DNA of 64,000 nt, taken from contig CM055095.1 in assembly GCA_029204225.1 (NCBI GenBank), forward strand, positions 53,917,944 through 53,981,943, read 5' to 3'. Of this stretch, positions 12,001-22,756 are shown one piece after another. The number at the start of each line of letters is the position of its first letter. The stretch's first letter is position 1. Below the pieces are notes generated by a model that was given only the letters and a program-made list of their open reading frames with translations, did no database searches and had not been told where the DNA came from. The translations under genes were made by a program, and so were the position numbers. The stretch is from Diphasiastrum complanatum. Its lineage: Eukaryota > Streptophyta > Lycopodiopsida > Lycopodiales > Lycopodiaceae.

Positions 12001-15000
12001 TTTCACCCTTGGCACTCACAAGAAATTGATTAGCGATAGATGATGATGTGGGAAAACATGAAGTAGGCCTTGAAGTTGAAGGCCTGCTGAACCTATAGCT
12101 ACAATGATGATATAATGATTCATCAGTCACAAATTCATGATGCCATTGATGAATATGCACAAGGCGGTAAAGGATCAACAAGAGATAGTTGAAATTATGA
12201 AGCAAAAGTAGAAACAAGTGACAACATAGAACCAAAAAAAACAACTAGATCCATTTTGCTTCACTTGTGATTGGAGGATTCACTTCCTCTCTTGTAACAG
12301 TACCAAGCCAATGAAAGCTCAGCTGGTGTAGGTAGGCAAACTGCAATCACATAGCCACACACATTCAGAACCCATGTAACTCGCTTTGCATGTCCACCTC
12401 TTTGTTGCAAAAGCTTGGTTTGTTGACAACACGCTTACATGATCCTGAGAGGGATCTTTACTTCTCCCATGGTTGCAAATTTGAAACTTGAAACAGTTAT
12501 TTGTTGAGATTCTAGAAATTAGAACAATATCCTAGTTAGTAGTAGGCATAATCTAGATAGAAAGCGAGATAAAGAATCAAAATCTAGGCCTAAAATCTAT
12601 GTTTTTCTTCCTCCTAATAGATGGTAGGAGCTCCCCTTCTTTTTCTTCTTGCTCCTCTTACTACATAGTAGAAATAGATAGAAGATCCTTCTTTTCTTGC
12701 TCTTCCTTCCCTTTCACTTCTCTTCTCCACTTTAAGAAGTTGAAAATTTCCCTTCCTCTCTTCAAATACTTTCAAGTTTTCCTTAACTCTGAATCTTTCT
12801 CCTCCATGCTTCTCTCACCTCCACTCTTCTCTCTCCATGGTTAAGGTCTCTCTCTTCTCTCCCTGCTTCAACCCCTTGGTTTCTCTCTAATGTTAGCACT
12901 AGAAGCCGTCTACAGGCTGCGACAAAGGGTGAAGTAGGGGTCTGAGATGATGGCCCCTTTAGAAAGAGTTCAATTTTTTGTGGTTTGAATCAGCCCTATC
13001 AATTCTTTCATGACAATCTGGTTTGAATTGCGGAATCATGAAATTGAATGACATTGTTTGAACTTTGGCAGCTATGATGTCGGGAAACCGTTTCCTGACA
13101 ACATAAAGCATGTGATTTTTAAGGGAAGTTGACATTTTTCATTGACTTTGTGAACATTATTTCTCTCCCCTTAGTGTATCTTGGGTGAGAAACATTTCCC
13201 AAAACTATGGGCTTTATCTAAGTTGCATATGAATGTGTTTCAAATACGTTGAATGCCATGTTTCATGTGTGGACGTTTTGAAAGTTTAAAAGCATCGGGA
13301 GAGCACTGAGCATTTTTTCTTTAATGAAACCCCTCTTTCTATTGTATAATTTTTGGTAGCTTTTCAAAGCACAAGAGGTTTTAGTGCCTTAAAAACTGCT
13401 ATATCATGTAGAAAGTGGGGAATGGTCCAATTGAGATGAGCTTTACTTTACATTAATCTACTCAAAAGACAAGATTATTCAAGAGCAAAATGATGAAAAT
13501 ATGGAAAATGATAGAGGCAATGCAACTGTCAATGCAAAGTAACTAGCATTAATTCTCACTACTCTTAACAGTAGTGACCTCTACAAAGCAAATATTCACT
13601 ACTTAAGCTGGTAGGAAGTTTTAATCCACAATAATTAAGTTCAAATTTCAAAAAACAAGCAGGCAACTAGCTACTTCTAATGAGAGTGAATAGTAAATAC
13701 GAGTGAAAATTTTCTTCAAAAGATCTTTTCTTGGCTTGTGGATGTAGCTTCTTTTTCTTCTTCTTCAACTAGCAAAAGTTAGAGCTTGTTGGAAATCAAC
13801 AAGAAAATTGAGAACCATTAAGCATAGCAAGCTCTTAATATATAGAGAGAAAGAAAGAAAGAATGTTAGCTCTATTAATTACTTCTAGGTACCAATACAA
13901 TGCATAAAACCAAGAAAATACATAGCAAGTGAATATGACTTCCTAACAGAGAGATGACACCAAGAGTGACGGGTAATCCGTTGTGGTACCATGGATATCT
14001 CAGAGAGGAGAATCAACTGTAATTAGATGCTAGGAACGTGCTGTTTTCGAACTAGGGAACAATGGAATTGTGTTTTCATCAAATGACCACCACTGGAACA
14101 TAGGGGAACATGGTGAGCAATCATGACGCATGGGAAAACTTGAGGAGAACGTCCCCTCCATGTTCCTATGCTCACAAGATTTCCAGGTCAACTTCTTTCC
14201 ATATGATGTTTTTATGGCATCCCTTAAGATCTTCCTGCGTTGAGAGCTTTAAATATCATGCATTTCTAGCAACTATTGGCAAGCAGCTGCTTAGATAAGA
14301 CAGTACTTTGATATTTTGCCCAGCCCTGGTTTCAGCATTGCCATATAAGGTCTAAGAACTTGAAATGCACATATATTGTTATGGTTATGGAGCACATTCA
14401 TAATCAATGAAATATCAATGACATTCTGAAGTTGACCAGTTGATCTTTAGCAAGCTACTTGATGCACACTTCATCCCAATAGCCCTGTTTTTCTGTGATG
14501 TATCAGTTACGAAATTACGACAAACCCCCATAGTTTCCTATTCTCAATTGGATAATATTCATCATCATCAGACCCCTATCATGTGCTAATGATCTTAAAA
14601 GTATTTGAAGGTGGTAAACTACTTCAAGGTTTTCATATTAAACAATGTCTTTTTGCAGGTGCTTGATGATCCTATTTTCCGAAGAGATGGTGCAGACGTA
14701 CATGTTGATGCCTCTATCTCCATGACGCAGGTATGATCCTTCCAGCTAAAGTTGAAAGCTGATTATGTTCTTTTTAAAATCAGTGTTAGGTGCATACATG
14801 TATTGTAATTTCTGATGTATGCAGCAGTTTGACTCTGAATGGGTCTTCATATGAACTTTTGTCCTCCATTGACAGCAATCTATAGTATACCAAAGCAATC
14901 ACCTTTGTACAGACACTCCTGATAGTTTTGGATAAGTTATTTTTATACAATTGCCTTCACAGTGCAACACTTTTGCTTTTGTAATAATCTCTGTTGAGCA

Positions 15001-15713
15001 GTTGCTTTGAAGTAGCTTGCAAGTTGTATACATTGGTCTTGCTTGCTGTTCAAGATCAGAAACTTGGTTAGAGACTTTTGGAACTTTCAAAATGTAGGAA
15101 CTTGGCGAAATGTTTTGCATGAGGAAGTTTTAGCTGTAGAAGAATTTGAGTAGCAGGGTTTATGGCTTCTCATAGAAAAGTAGTCTTCTATTATCATATT
15201 TTTAGTGCTTTTTGGGATAAGTGAGTAATGGTAGTAAGGGAGAGTCAAGATCCTGGTCCCAGCAACGTTTCTTGGAGTTCTATAAAATAGCTGTTAGCAT
15301 TGACTCCTAGTTTAAGACTAAAGTTGTTGGAGGGATGATTTATCATCCTAAGTGAACATTGTCCTTGGAGATAAAAGTTTGAATTTGCTTGATCAAGAGT
15401 TTCATCTTAGAACTCATGAATGAGGAATTTTCTATGTTGCTACTTGTTCGTTAATATTTTGGACTCAATTTAGCTACCTTGATATATTGTTTCACAGAAC
15501 TCAGTCCTATTCGAATGAACATGTTAGTTCGGAAAGTTTTCCTTTTTTGCAAGGCCGAGTTTTCCTATCCACCTTCAACCTGCAAAGCATTAAGGGATGA
15601 AGAGGATTCTAACATGAGCATGACCTCACCTTCAACCTGTTAGCAAGATGTATGAAAAGTGAACTTGTGTAAGAGGAGAGAAACATAAAGAGAGATGGAG
15701 GTTAGAGAGAAAC

Positions 15714-15776
<63 letters not shown>

Positions 15777-16560
15777 AATTTCCTACCTCCCTTTACTTTC
15801 AAATTCAAATTATTGGTGGGAAAGGATCCTTCAACTTGACTTTTAGGCCTCTAAACTTATTTGTTGCATAGGATGTGAATGCTTTCATACCAACTTTCAT
15901 CTTGTCGAGTAGGCCAATATAATAATATGCCATTACGGTCTTCGAAGGAATGGGAGGATCACAATTCATCATCATGTTGACAATTCGTCTGGTGTATTCT
16001 TGAATAGTTTCATCTGGAAACATAAATGCTCAAGCCAATTGTTGCTCTATAGTTGCCATAGCCTTAACAATAGATGCTAAGGTTCCTCTCAAAGAACTGA
16101 TATTCTTGTAAAAAGGTGTGAAACTTTCTACAAAAGGTTACCAAAAACTAGTGGAACGTTCACTTGGCCTTCTCTGTATATTTTTTGAATTTTTTTTTAT
16201 TTTTTATTGTTTTTGATGGGTCTTTGAACGTTTTTGGACATTCTCACAAATCGCATCCATAATGCAAAGCTAACCCTAGCATGCCAAAACCACGATGCCT
16301 AAATGCATTCTAACCACAAAATATAAAAGAAAATGCTAACAAGCAAGATAAGAGTGCATTGCTCCTCTGCAACGGTGTCAAAATTATAACGAGTTTTCCT
16401 ATCCACCTTCAACCCTTGACCTAAGCACCTGCAAAGCATCAAGCGATGAAGAGGATTCTAATGTCATGCGGAAGTTCGTTCCCATGAGAGCATGACCTCA
16501 CCTTCAACCTATTAGCAAGATGTATGGAGAGTGAACCTGTGTGAGAGAAGAGAGAAACAT

Positions 16561-16613
<53 letters not shown>

Positions 16614-19600
16614 CAATTGGGTGAATTGCTTTAGATTAGCAGGATTGGATCTTCTAGATGGATCTTTAATACAAAGGAAATGTTCTCCTTTTATAGTTGA
16701 GAGGTAGAGCTATTTTCCTACCTCCCTCTAGTTTCAAATTCAAATATTTGGTGGGAAAGGACCCTCCAATCACTAACTTGACTTTTAGGCCTCTAAACTT
16801 ATTTGCTTGCGTAAATAGCTTAAAAGTCTCTTCATTGCTATCTATTTGATCAAATAACAATGTGATCACTGGGTTGGACTTACACACATAGGGTGCCAAA
16901 TCCCTCACACTTATTAATTGCTAATAGATCTATGATCTAACTAGGATTAGGTTTGTCTTGATACCCACAAACCCTCCAACACTAATAGAAGTTAAAATCC
17001 TCCATTAGGAATGCATTCAACCATGTCTCTATTAAGTAATCTTAGGAGCCAATATTCAATGTAGCCCAATTCATGGTGGTATTGTTAGCAAAATTGACAT
17101 TAATTTTTTTATTCAAATTTGTGACATAGATGAAATGATTTTTGACTTTAGTTGCTTGGAATGGATTTTAACTTAGAATTGCCAATAGACAATTGGCTTG
17201 TCATTGTAGAAGTTTCAATTCTATGCAAGCATCAATACCACTTATTTGAAAGTGACTTAATAGGTGTTTCTTACGAGCATGATCTTTTGATTGCTAAACC
17301 ACATCAGCATTGTCTAGCTCCTATAGGTTGATAATCTACTACTAGGCGGGTATTTCCTATCCACCTTCAACCCTAGATCCAAGCACATCAAGCATCAAAG
17401 GAGATGAAGAGGATTAAAATGTTGTCACGTGGAGATTCGTTCTCATGAGAGCGATAACATAGCTCATAATCAAGCACATGCTTATGATCCACATCTAACA
17501 CTAAACATTAACACTACTCAAGTATTGATAAAGTTACTTTCCTCTCTTTCTTCTCTCTCACAAAAAGTATAACAAAGATCAATCTCAACAATTAGCAAAT
17601 CCAACAAATAGCAAAATCCAAATAAAGCATGAGAGATGGGAGAAGGGAAGAAGAGCAAGGACATCCAATTTCAATCGGTAAGACGTTTAACCTGCTTTTA
17701 TTGAAATGAACATGTAAAATGAATCACAAAACACCACTATATATAGTGAATTTTAGGGCTTTGGCCTCAAATTTTGAAATTTGAAAACTGAAATTTGGGG
17801 GGACCCCTTTTTATTTACTAACTTAACTATTAGGCCTTGCGACATTGAATTCCCGCAAAAAGGCCTAAAGTCCTTCTATTAACTTCTAACTAATCAAATA
17901 ACTATGTGATCCGGGTTGGACTTACACACACAGGGTGCCAAATCCCTCTCACTTATTAACTATGGTTAGGGTTGCCTTGGAATCCGCAAACCCTCCAACA
18001 ACTAGGTTGGCAAAATGTAGTGATAGTTGCCTGACCAGTTGTTTGTTGGGTTCTTAAAAAACTTGGAGAGATGATGAAATATTACATGAACTTCAAAATT
18101 CATAGTTTTTAACTTTCATGCAAAAGCCTTGTAATCTCCTTAACTTGTGTGAGTTGTAACTAAGAAGTGATTCTAGTTGCTCAACCAGTGGTTCATAGAA
18201 TGAGGCTGTGAATTTTGTGTGGATTAGAGAGAACTTTAGCATTGTATAGGACCTGCAAGATTACTAGCAACCATTCAAGCCATCCTCAGGATCTTTCTTG
18301 TAAGTGAGAAGCTCTTGTTGAGTTTTGAGTTGTGGACTAAAATCCTAAAGGGAAGTTGTTATACTACTTCAAGAGACCGATTTCAATCTGGTCTAATTGC
18401 AGTCAATATTCTGTGTTCTGCGAACCTAACATTAATAACTTGTGCATACAGGCAATTTTAGGTGGAACAGTTCGAATACCTACATTGACGGGTGATGTTG
18501 TCCTAAAGGTATTTGCAGATGGGGTGTTGTATGCTACGAAACTGCACAGTTGTCTGTAATTGAAAATGTCAAGTTTCTCCACCAAATTGTTCCTCTCTTG
18601 AGGGCAGATGTAAGATGTTCATCTCTCCAATCATAGCAGGACGTGCTACTTATTATCAGCTCATAAATCTCTCTCTATTTGTCTTGTTCAGATTCGCCCT
18701 GGAACACAACCAAGCCAGAAGCAAGTGCTCAAAGGAAAAGGTATTCATGGCAAACATACAAACTCAAACCCATCTATGAAGTAGTGCACTTCCCCTAATC
18801 TAGTGAAAACAAAATCTAGAAATCCATAGAATTTTCTCCAAAGTGATCTTCTTCAAGCTATGTAGTATATTGGTGTCTTTCTCTTGCAGGAATCAAGGTC
18901 CTAAAGTCAAGGCATGAACAGTACGGCGACCAGTACATCCATTTTCGAGTTCTCATCCCAGTGTAAGTTGATTTAGGCCTTCTAAAGACTGAAATTAGAT
19001 GTACTTGGATTCAGATTGTGCAGATAACTCAGTTATAGCAACGCTTGTGTTGTGTTACGAGTAAAGATTTGCTGTATTGAAAACTAATTTGCTCATCAAA
19101 GTTTGGAAACTTGCCAGTTCTTTATAAACCAAAGTTCATACCATGTTTAGTTCACAGCTAGTTTCAGCTGACTGACCACAATGGGCTATTATTGTTGAGG
19201 TCACTCCCACAGATTTCTAGAAATTTTTAATCAATATTTTTCAAGTTCAAAAGGTGAAAATTCAGGTATCATAACTCTTCCCAGGGAAAGATACTATACT
19301 AATGTGGTTATTGACCTACCTCAGGAAAACTTCTCAAAAACTTGCACTTAACAAGGAAATGATTATCACTTCTCCATGAAATGATTAAGCTTAATGAAAC
19401 ATCAACTGGTATGTTCTTTGGAGTTTGCAGCAAATCACGTCATCTTAACTGTTTATATCAGTGTAAACTAGGTGTTGCCTGGCAACCCTCCAGTATGTGT
19501 GCAACAGTCTTTCTACCATATGTCTGCTCATGTTCCTTTCTTGGGGGTCTTTTCTATATGGACAATGTGCATGTAGATTAGTCCAGGCAATTCTGTATGC

Positions 19601-20331
19601 CAGTAGCCTGTACCTGTCGCCAACTTGCTCCAATCAGTGCTCTCTACTAAGTGATCCATTAGTGAAAGACAATGTGCCTTTTTTCTTAGGTGGTCAGGGT
19701 GTACACACAGTTTATGACATTTTTAATGGCTTTATGGATCTGGTCCTGGTTATGATGAGAATCGATTAGCTCTGTGGGTCATCTAATTATGACGAAGGGA
19801 TTTTGTTTTCAGTTTTTAGTGAGAGGTCTACATAGCATGGGACTGTTTAATATGTGTGACCTGGCAAATCACCCCCTTTTCAGTTTATGATTAGCAGTCC
19901 AGGATTTTGAGTAGACGCAATAAACATTTGCACAAAATATAAAAAAGGCAGGCCAGGCCACTTGGGTTCCAAGCTAAGTTGCAAAAAGCTACACACTCTA
20001 CACCAACTGAAGAGTATTGGGCATGGCACATCTGGTTTAGTAGCAAAGAAACTAGACTGTTAGGACAAGTTTAGCTCCTTGAGTTGGCCACCGCTACTGA
20101 ACGACTTTATATCTTTTAGTGATCTCAAGTAAGTCCTGCAGGTTGTTACTTGTCGGATGGCATCAATAAAGGGGAATTGGAAGTTTCTGGATGACTGTGT
20201 GCCGAAAATCTAATTGGGTACTGCTTTGGCTTTGCAGTGATTTGAATCCGCGACAACGTGCTTTGATTGAAGAGTTTGCTCTGGAAGAGACATCGGAAAC
20301 AGAAACTACAGCTGCAGAAGGAAGTGGATGA
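8921..20331 (+). CDS. GFA2: Mitochondrial class-A DnaJ/HSP40 (GFA2-like), 3' six exons
   Basis: Six exons join in frame with consensus splice sites: 8921-9012, 14659-14730, 18452-18508, 18692-18740, 18890-18962 and 20238-20331 (TGA at 20329-20331). They encode about 145 residues: the end of C-terminal domain I (GVESG...RGVRPGDLTVQIQ), then domain II (DDPIFRRDGADVHVD, AILGGTVRIPTLTGDV, RPGTQPSQKQVLKGKGI, GDQYIHFRVLIP, NPRQRALIEEF) and an acidic tail. The PTLTGDVV and RPGTQP signatures fit the mitochondrial GFA2 branch rather than plastid or cytosolic DnaJA. Such proteins hand clients to mitochondrial Hsp70. The J domain, Gly/Phe linker and zinc-finger exons are not in the window. There is no frameshift or stop in the part seen, so the gene is probably functional. 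The introns are long (5.6 and 3.7 kb) and hold retroelements. Confidence 0.93.
9013..14658 (+). other. 5.6-kb intron of the DnaJ gene
   Basis: Runs from donor GTGATT to acceptor TTTTTGCAG. Apart from a short tandem repeat at 10886-10972 I see no coding relic that I can name. The longest open stretches (11852-12244 on -, 12599-12844 on +) are low-complexity and lack family signatures. Confidence 0.8.
10886..10972. repeat. 35-bp tandem repeat, about 2.5 copies
   Basis: Two identical 35-bp units (10886-10920 and 10921-10955) that start AAGGTTTCATGTTTTTAGAA are followed by a 17-bp partial third copy. They lie inside a DnaJ intron. Confidence 0.9.
14659..14730 (+). CDS. GFA2: DnaJ exon, start of C-terminal domain II
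   Basis: Phase 0 on both sides, 24 codons. It encodes VLDDPIFRRDGADVHVDASI and SMTQ, bounded by TTTTTGCAG and GTATGA. Confidence 0.95.
15716..15772. repeat. (GA)n microsatellite in the partial LTR
   Basis: A nearly pure GA run of about 57 bp inside the partial LTR copy. A similar run sits at the same place in the other LTR copy at 16563-16611. Confidence 0.95.
15868..16360 (-). pseudogene. Gypsy gag fragment
   Basis: On the - strand, the frame at 16023-15870 reads PDETIQEYTRRIVNMMMNCD and then MAYYYIGLLDKMKVGMKAFT, typical of the gag segment of Athila-like elements where short exchanges between gag molecules are mediated. Upstream of the 16023 start the same frame continues past a stop codon (IEQQLA, stop, AF). 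The fragment ends abruptly where LTR sequence begins, so the 3' part of gag and all of pol are gone. Confidence 0.7.
16391..16981 (-). repeat. 5' LTR of the Athila-like relic
   Basis: On the - strand it starts TGTTGGAGGGTTTG. It shares blocks with the LTRs at 17346-18000 and 57408-58163, for example a stretch around GGGTTGGACTTACACAC. It holds the GA microsatellite at 16563-16611. Confidence 0.75.
16563..16611. repeat. (GA)n microsatellite in the LTR
   Basis: A GA run of about 49 bp, homologous in position to 15716-15772 and, in less pure or complementary form, to the pyrimidine runs of the related LTRs. Confidence 0.95.
17346..18000 (-). mobile_element. Solo LTR with target-site duplication
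   Basis: A 655-bp LTR of the same family as 16391-16981 and 57408-58163, flanked by identical ACTAG at 17341-17345 and 18001-18005. No internal sequence is attached, so it is a solo LTR left by recombination between two LTRs. Its - strand start is TGTTGGAGGGTTTGC. The other end is not the canonical CA. A TATA-like TATATATAGTG lies at about 17741-17751. It sits in a DnaJ intron, antisense to the gene. Confidence 0.85.
18452..18508 (+). CDS. GFA2: DnaJ exon encoding AILGG...TGDVVLK
   Basis: 19 codons, phase 0 at both ends, between CATACAG and GTATTT. It carries PTLTGDVV, the stretch that fits mitochondrial DnaJ. Confidence 0.95.
18692..18740 (+). CDS. GFA2: DnaJ exon encoding IRPGTQPSQKQVLKGK
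   Basis: 49 bp, phase 0 to phase 1, between TTGTTCAG and GTATTC. The conserved RPGTQP and the 'L..KG' of domain II are present. Confidence 0.94.
18890..18962 (+). CDS. GFA2: DnaJ exon encoding GDQYIHFRVLIP
   Basis: 73 bp, phase 1 to phase 2, between TCTTGCAG and the strong donor GTAAGT. It carries the conserved GDQY.H..V strand of domain II. Confidence 0.94.
18963..20237 (+). other. 1.3-kb intron of the DnaJ gene
   Basis: From GTAAGT to GGCTTTGCAG. I see no nested element or coding relic in it. Confidence 0.85.
20238..20331 (+). CDS. GFA2: DnaJ last exon and stop
   Basis: The first base completes a valine codon. The exon encodes DLNPRQRALIEEFALEE, then a threonine- and glutamate-rich tail ending EGSG and TGA. 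The tail length fits plant mitochondrial DnaJ. Confidence 0.93.
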
Positions 20332-21385
20332 ATTATTTCCAGTATATGCTCCAAAATTCAATTATAAATCATTTTCACCATTCACCGTTCTTCATTCACC
20401 AGCATTCTGGTGCAACTACATATTCTGTGGCGGTTGGTGGAATATTTACAATTCAATGGCAGCTTTAGCTTTCTACAAGTTCGAAGTCTGTGGTAGTATA
20501 GAAAGGTCAAAGTGTTTTCTTTTTGGGTTCTCCAGGCTCCATTCTGATAAATGTAATTTGGAAACATTGATTTGTAAACTAAACCCAGAAATGCTGCATA
20601 TTAAGTGTTTATCAAAGAGTTTGTTAGTTTCACCAACTGTAATTGCAAGGGTTAATACATTATTTGGTTCATGAACATGCTGCCCTTGTCCTAACATGGC
20701 TCGGTTTGCCTACATTGTGGATGTGCCTTCGGGTGCTCCTGGGCTGTACCATTTTTGGCAATTATACGATTTCGTCTACTATGTAGGCATGAGAGCTACA
20801 TAAATGACAGTACTTACTGACAAGTATCCGCATTTTAACTTTGGAGCATGAACACTTTTGATTATCTTTCCACTAAATATTTAAAACCTGAATCTTGTAA
20901 TCCCTGAGTCGCATCATACAAGACTGACCACTTTTGAATTGGAAGGTCGTATTCAGAAGTCGTGTTTCCAGGACATAAAGCTGAGCTTTGATAAACACTA
21001 GTGTGATGTAATGTTCTCTCAACTTCATAAACACACACAGCTCTTTTTAGATAATTGAAAATCATCTATTATGATGTGAGATAATTGAAGCATTTGCGTT
21101 GCCTTATTTCGCATGGAGTGGAACCAGGTTTGTGCAAAATTTATTCTAAAATGTTGATTTTCTCATTTGGCATCCTTCTGAGTTGGTCCATGGTCATTAG
21201 GTTTTATTCTTTTGGAAACAGTAGACTGTGAAAAGGTTACTATCTTACTGTGAACATTACTCCATATGTATTCAAAATATGTTCCACCAACTCTGCTTGG
21301 TGCACTGCTGGAGTTGCGTTGCCCTTAAAATTCAGTGGAGGTTATGCTTGAAAACATGCAAAGGTATAATATACTCATAGAATTT
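20332..21385 (+). other. 3' untranslated region and downstream flank of DnaJ
   Basis: AT-rich, with no convincing gene. The transcript end cannot be placed from sequence alone, and no canonical AATAAA stands out just after the stop. Confidence 0.4.
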
Positions 21386-21389
21386 GGGA

Positions 21390-21900
21390 ACGTGTACGGT
21401 TCACCACGGTTCTCAGAACTGTACAGTGAACCGTACGCTTCACAGAAAATTTAAGGGGGAACCGTGGTGAACCGTATAATTAATTAATTTTTTAGTTTCC
21501 CACCCCCAAAAATAGCCCAAAAATATGCAAAACAAGGGCCAAAAAAAATTGTGAAATCTGTGAAATCACCTTTGAAATCATTTGAATCTGTGGAATCTGT
21601 GTAATGCCAAAAATCTGTGAAATCTGTGAAATCATCTGCGAAATCATTTGAATCTGTGAAATCATTTGAATATGTGAAATCTGTGTAATGCCAAAAATCT
21701 GTGAAATCTGAGGACCATTTGTGAAATCTTTGAAATGAGGATAAAAAATGCCTTGGGAGAGTTTTGGGGGGGATTTGGTAATTTAATCAATTAATTAAAT
21801 AGAGGAACCGCCTCACAGTTCATGAACCGTGGTACAGTTCACCCCTTGCTTCCCAGGACCCACGGTTTTGAGAACCGTGGGTTCTATGGATACACTGCTT
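21390..21900. mobile_element. MITE-like element with inverted-repeat ends and minisatellite core
   Basis: The left end carries a perfect 11-bp inverted repeat, GTACGGTTCAC (21394-21404) and GTGAACCGTAC (21426-21436). The right end carries CCCACGGTT (21859-21867) and AACCGTGGG (21873-21881). Both ends repeat AACCGTGG-type words, and the inner parts mirror each other through TAATTAATTAATTT and AATTAATTAAAT. Between them lies a GAAATCTGTG-based tandem repeat. There is no open frame. The shape suggests a non-autonomous foldback or MITE-type DNA element, but I could not find a clear target-site duplication. Confidence 0.5.
21551..21740. repeat. Minisatellite of AATCTGTGAAATC units
   Basis: The words AATCTGTGAAATC, ATCATTTGAATCTGTG and GTAATGCCAAAAATCTGTG recur about a dozen times in varied order, giving a degenerate short-period tandem array. 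Confidence 0.85.
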
Positions 21901-22046
21901 GAAGAGCATATGTTGGATAGAAACTTGCGCATGGAATTCCAGCAAAAATTCGGCCAGTTCATAAATCTCTCAAAATAGTGCATTAAATAACAAATTGTGA
22001 ACTTTCTTGGCGATTCAGTAATAAATGTGTTACTGCCTAGCACCAG

Positions 22047-22211
22047 AAGAAGCATCGTCAGACCTGTTGCTTGCAAAGCTTGCTTCGAGTTGCAAGAAAG
22101 GAAAATTGAGAGATGCTGGCAAGTCAGATGTAGCGACTTCGAAGACATTTTGTGAAAGATCACTCTCTCGGTCACCATTACTATCTGAAGAGACTTTGGC
22201 ACGAAATTTCA
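22047..22211 (+). other. Exon-like open stretch of unknown function
   Basis: An open frame with balanced composition (PEEASSDLLLAKLASSCKK ... RSPLLSEETLARNFS) begins just after a possible acceptor (TACTGCCTAG) and ends at a good donor (GTGAGTAG). It resembles no family I know. It could be an exon of an unrecognised gene, a captured fragment, or chance. The nearest further candidate is 22540-22756. Confidence 0.3.
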
Positions 22212-22539
22212 GTGAGTAGTCAGCTAATGTATGTCAGATGTTCATAGTGATTGTTAACCACAAAGTACCCAATAAATTCTCAACCTTAGTTGCCCGTTCC
22301 GGAACAAGAACAATTTTCTTTTTTAAATACGTACTTTTTTACAAAGGAAAAAAGCGCGATACTGTAATATCGCGTAACATCGCTTTGCGCATTTGAAGCC
22401 TTGATTTTGCTTTGCTCAATTTTAAGGTACGGTTTGTTTAGGCAGCCAATAATCCCTCGGGAAGGGGAGCAGCACATTACGAACCTCTTATCCCCCTCAA
22501 CTCCATATTTGTTCAACACCCTCTACGATCCATTCTGAG

Positions 22540-22756
22540 ATGGTGCTGATTTTGTGCGAGGCTACCCCTTCAGTCTTCGGGAAGGCGTGCCTCAGCTCTG
22601 ATGCAAAGCGGAGTGATGGGGCAAAAATCTGCATACTGACATTGATTCCAAGTGCATCTGGATATACATGTGTTGCAGCGGCCACATTGACTCCAAGCGC
22701 ATCTGTATCAAAAATGAGAATTCGTTCCTACAAATCTGGATGCATTGCAGAAGGAG
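22540..22756 (+). other. Second exon-like open stretch of unknown function
   Basis: Open on + from an ATG up to a donor-like GTAGGT at about 22757. The reading carries a repeated TL.PSAS phrase. The - strand is also open for 62 codons here, which lowers confidence that either is real. Local GC is higher than in the flanks. Confidence 0.25.

Larger units (their letters stand above)
15555..16981 (-). mobile_element. Athila-like gypsy relic: LTR, PBS, gag piece, partial LTR
   Basis: Read on the - strand, an LTR (16981 to about 16391, starting TGTTGGAGG) is followed by a primer binding site TGACACCGTTGC near 16366-16377. That resembles the TGGCGCCGTTGCC of Athila-type gypsy elements, which is complementary to aspartate tRNA. 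About 490 bp of leader and gag follow, then a second LTR lacking its first part (15867 to 15555). The gag-LTR junction lies inside an open frame and shows that a deletion removed everything from mid gag to mid LTR. The element lies in a DnaJ intron, antisense to the gene. Confidence 0.75.
14731..18451 (+). other. 3.7-kb intron of the DnaJ gene with nested LTR relics
   Basis: Contains two relics of one gypsy LTR family on the - strand, described separately. The remainder (14731-15554, 16982-17340, 18006-18451) shows no gene. Confidence 0.85.

Noticed and set aside
11852-12244. 130-codon - strand frame in the DnaJ intron
   Set aside because: Rich in Leu, Phe and Ser, no motif, and no splice or promoter context. 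Most likely chance.
20267-20674. 135-codon + frame after the last DnaJ exon
   Set aside because: It overlaps the last exon in a different frame and continues into 3' untranslated DNA. The spliced frame has clear homology, this one has none.
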